From a bacterium (GTDB taxonomy: Bacteria; UBP13; UBA5359), in NCBI GenBank assembly GCA_028699365.1, contig JAQVUQ010000103.1, forward strand, positions 1 through 8,375: a stretch of DNA of 8,375 bases. Reading direction: 5' to 3'. Shown here in pieces: positions 7,901 to 8,375 of this stretch (within the stretch, counting starts at the first letter, position 1; every line of letters starts with the position of its first letter). Both the position numbers and the translations under genes were made by a program. The notes beneath the pieces are model-generated. The model was not told the origin of the DNA. It ran no database searches and worked only from the letters and a program-made list of their open reading frames with translations.

Positions 7901-8020
7901 ACTCTGCTTACGCTGCTGGTAATACCTGTAGTGTATACCCTGCTGGATCGTAGAAAGGATACGATCAGTCTGAAGGTACAGAGTCCGGAGACTGAAGTAG
8001 AACGCTCAAGCATAAATTAG
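4940..8020 (+). CDS. RND efflux permease, AcrB/HAE1 family
   Basis: A 1026-residue inner-membrane proton/drug antiporter, close to the usual 1000-1050. The N-terminus (ADISIKRPLFVGVIVLILAL) is the first transmembrane helix. A periplasmic porter domain follows with the family motif LPIDLMPNVDIPYVTI. Then come TM helices 2-6 from about residue 335, with the proton-relay aspartates D399 and D400 in AVGMLVDDSIVVLENI. A second porter region follows, then TM8-12 with the essential relay lysine K914 in GIVTKNAILLVDYTN. All relay residues needed for transport are present. The region near residues 594-600 and a glycine-rich stretch near 642-650 differ from the AcrB drug-binding switch-loop area, so substrates should not be assumed from AcrB. 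The last codons lie in a 21-bp direct repeat. It is the final gene of the tetR operon. The family is certain; drug, solvent, metal or lipid substrates cannot be told apart here, although the DD motif favours hydrophobic compounds over metals. Confidence 0.95.
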   Translation: MYIADISIKRPLFVGVIVLILALFGLICLTRLPIDLMPNVDIPYVTIVTAYPGVGPTEIESLISKPIEDAISPIGGIKKVFSYSRENSSIVVAEFELGTDINGAVADVRDKVSAVRGTLPQDIDDPSIARVDINAQPIMNVTLFSKGSLAETRKLADDNVKERLQKINGVASVDVVGGLEREIDVRVDQGRLDAYGLGLAQVVAALKGDNLNVPGGRIDQRSREYTIRTVGEFTSVEQISSINLATIDGTPLTLGDVATVEDTFKEVRQKARFNGENCVTMVIKKQSGANTVKVADTVRKAVAEISGQLPYGNKLDVIVDNSTFIRDSVKDVRDNLLLGILLTVLVIFLFLRSIRSTFIIFMSIPASLIATFAFIYYSGFTLNVLSLMGLALAVGMLVDDSIVVLENIYRHFERDGNAAEAASSGTSEIGGAVVATTFTIMAVFVPIAFMKGMVGQIFKEFGLTVAFSILISLFISFTLVPTLAARLLHRENTDKDSAWDRFYNRLERAYKGALSWALSHRWLVVGIAAASLVASLMLLPIIGGEAFPFVDRGEITAYVEMPTGASLELTDKSVNEMERYLRSRKDTEIAYAEVGTSGSRQASIFIKLRKGHKQDSRKIADELRRKFSTIPGATVSVQTASMGGGGEASASGTAPVQIKISGPDSGRLTEIANRVEKDLSGIEGLIGIGNTMNTGKPELQIKVDRRLAEDRRISPGQVAATIYTAMTGDVATRFKDGGEEYDVLVRLREEDRQRLEGVKNLLLINKNDETVRVGEIADILPSGGPAEINRENRQRLAKVYAGLDSNYNIGQVNKKIKAKLSDLKLPDGYTISYGGEAEDMKEIFTPMIQAMILAVLLVYLGLVALYESLIYPLVIMFAVPLAGVGAFVLMLLAGKTMNMMSLIGLIMLAGIVTKNAILLVDYTNTLRDQGYGREEALLQAGPIRLRPILMTTLATILGMLPLALGMGEGGGLRSPMAIAVIGGLITSTLLTLLVIPVVYTLLDRRKDTISLKVQSPETEVERSSIN
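7992..8012 (+). repeat. 21-bp direct repeat, copy 1 (in the permease 3' end)
   Basis: Begins CTGAAGTAGAACG and is identical over 21 bases to positions 8044-8064, offset by 52 bases. This copy encodes part of the permease C-terminal tail (TEVERSSIN region). The preceding 9 bases match at 6 positions, suggesting an older, longer duplication. Confidence 0.9.
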
Positions 8021-8043
8021 CCTGAAGCTTTTTAGTCTGAAGT

Positions 8044-8064
8044 CTGAAGTAGAACGCTCAAGCA
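8044..8064 (+). repeat. 21-bp direct repeat, copy 2 (intergenic)
   Basis: Identical over 21 bases to 7992-8012. This copy lies after the permease stop and forms part of the left arm of the long inverted repeat. Confidence 0.9.
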
Positions 8065-8067
8065 CGA

Positions 8068-8096
8068 ACTTCTGGCCTTAATTAAGGCTGAGAAGT
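8068..8096. terminator. Possible bidirectional transcription end: palindromic hairpin
   Basis: ACTTCT (8068-8073) pairs with AGAAGT (8091-8096), and the 12-base perfect palindrome CCTTAATTAAGG (8076-8087) lies inside. The linking bases add one GC pair, one GU pair and one bulge, giving a stem of about 12 bp with an AATT loop. It sits between two converging genes, where a bidirectional terminator is expected. Against a standard intrinsic terminator, no run of T follows on either strand, so the function is inferred from position and symmetry. Confidence 0.4.
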
Positions 8097-8141
8097 AGTC
8101 CAGGATACCTAAAGGCTGAAAAGTCTACCAGAGCGTAACTC

Positions 8142-8161
8142 CTTCAGTCTTCAGTCTTCAG
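8142..8161. repeat. Heptamer tandem repeat (CTTCAGT, almost three copies)
   Basis: CTTCAG occurs at 8142, 8149 and 8156 with T between copies, an exact 7-base period. The reverse complement ACTGAAG resembles the TCTGAAG heptamer at 8036-8049. On the minus strand it encodes the terminal LKTED and the stop codon of the response regulator. Confidence 0.85.
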
Positions 8162-8375
8162 CCCGTTTCTCAGGCTTCTTCGCAGCCTGTCTGCTAACGA
8201 GAGGATATCGAAGGGTTTGGTGATGTAATCGGCAGCGCCGTACTGCATAGCCCTCTCGATATCCTCTTGTGCCGTTTTGGCGGAGAGGATGACGATAGGG
8301 GTAGGCAGCGGATTGGGCTTCTGCTTGAGAGTCTTGAGGACGTCATAGCCGTTAAGGCCGGGCATCATGATATCC
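8144..8375 (-). CDS. Response regulator receiver domain (partial, N-terminus beyond the window)
   Basis: The C-terminal 77 residues of a CheY-like receiver domain read leftwards from the right edge to a TGA at 8144-8146. The first complete codon (8372-8374) is an aspartate that precedes IMMPGLNGYDVL, so it should be the phosphoacceptor of the family DxMMPG motif. Further on are the switch serine in IVILSAK and the invariant lysine in DYITKPFD. The protein ends soon after the last receiver helix (LADRLRRSLRNGLKTED), so no output domain follows at the C-terminus. It could be a stand-alone CheY/Spo0F-like protein, or the receiver could be the C-terminal part of a longer protein. The final LKTED is encoded by a heptamer repeat and is probably not part of the fold. 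It converges with the efflux operon and has no evident link to it. Confidence 0.9.
   Translation of the reverse strand, partial: DIMMPGLNGYDVLKTLKQKPNPLPTPIVILSAKTAQEDIERAMQYGAADYITKPFDILSLADRLRRSLRNGLKTED

Larger units (their letters stand above)
8037..8154. repeat. Long imperfect inverted repeat between the converging genes
   Basis: Left arm 8037-8059 and right arm 8131-8154 can form about 20 base pairs: CTGAAG with CTTCAG twice, then AG with CT, then ACGCTC with GAGCGT, separated by single mismatches and a small internal loop. The arms enclose a second hairpin at 8068-8096. The right arm overlaps the last codons of the minus-strand response regulator. In either transcript the structure would form at the 3' end, so it may stop or protect both messages. 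There is no clear U-tract. Confidence 0.7.

Noticed and set aside
8022-8034. AAGCTTTTTAG after the permease stop as an intrinsic terminator
   Set aside because: The T-run of five has no GC-rich stem immediately before it.
8021-8143. Repeat region as an insertion-sequence remnant
   Set aside because: There is no transposase fragment, and no paired terminal repeats flanked by a target duplication are visible. The inverted arms extend into coding sequence on the right.
7992-8161. Repeat cluster as a CRISPR array
   Set aside because: Units are 7-21 bases with irregular spacing and mixed orientation. There are no uniform spacers and no cas genes nearby.

Overview
The window is chromosomal-type DNA of moderate GC from a bacterium with an outer membrane. 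The evidence is a complete tripartite RND efflux system: an outer-membrane factor with a signal peptide, a membrane-anchored periplasmic adaptor and an inner-membrane permease. The taxon cannot be fixed from sequence alone. Strong GGAGG-type ribosome binding sites, a consensus housekeeping promoter, and a permease whose porter loops look unlike AcrB lean slightly towards a non-enterobacterial lineage.

Layout. (1) Positions 2-79 may hold the last 25 codons of an unidentified upstream gene. (2) Positions 123-1636 hold a two-gene metabolic unit: a small cyclophilin-like protein (TM1367/DUF369 type) whose end overlaps the start of a class I glycerate kinase by 10 bases. (3) Five bases after the kinase stop lies a consensus sigma-70 promoter (TTGACA, 17-bp spacer, TATAAT). 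It is followed directly by a 28-bp near-palindrome, the likely operator. (4) Positions 1725-8020 hold, in order, a TetR-family repressor, a TolC-like outer-membrane factor, an HlyD/AcrA-type adaptor and an AcrB/HAE1-type RND permease. All are on the plus strand with short gaps, and no convincing internal terminator is visible. (5) Positions 8021-8143 are a convergent intergenic region rich in direct and inverted CTGAAG-type repeats. (6) Positions 8144-8375 hold the C-terminal part of a response-regulator receiver domain on the minus strand, cut off by the window edge.

How it works together. The TetR protein probably binds the palindrome at its own transcription start and so represses itself and the three pump genes as one operon. 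A ligand, likely a pump substrate, would relieve repression. The pump genes encode everything needed for export across both membranes. The glycerate kinase unit upstream is metabolically unrelated and appears separate in transcription.

I see no wholly new system. The points most worth a second look are the promoter/operator arrangement, which also corrects the TetR start codon, and the repeat-built 3' region, which supplies the C-terminal codons of both converging genes.
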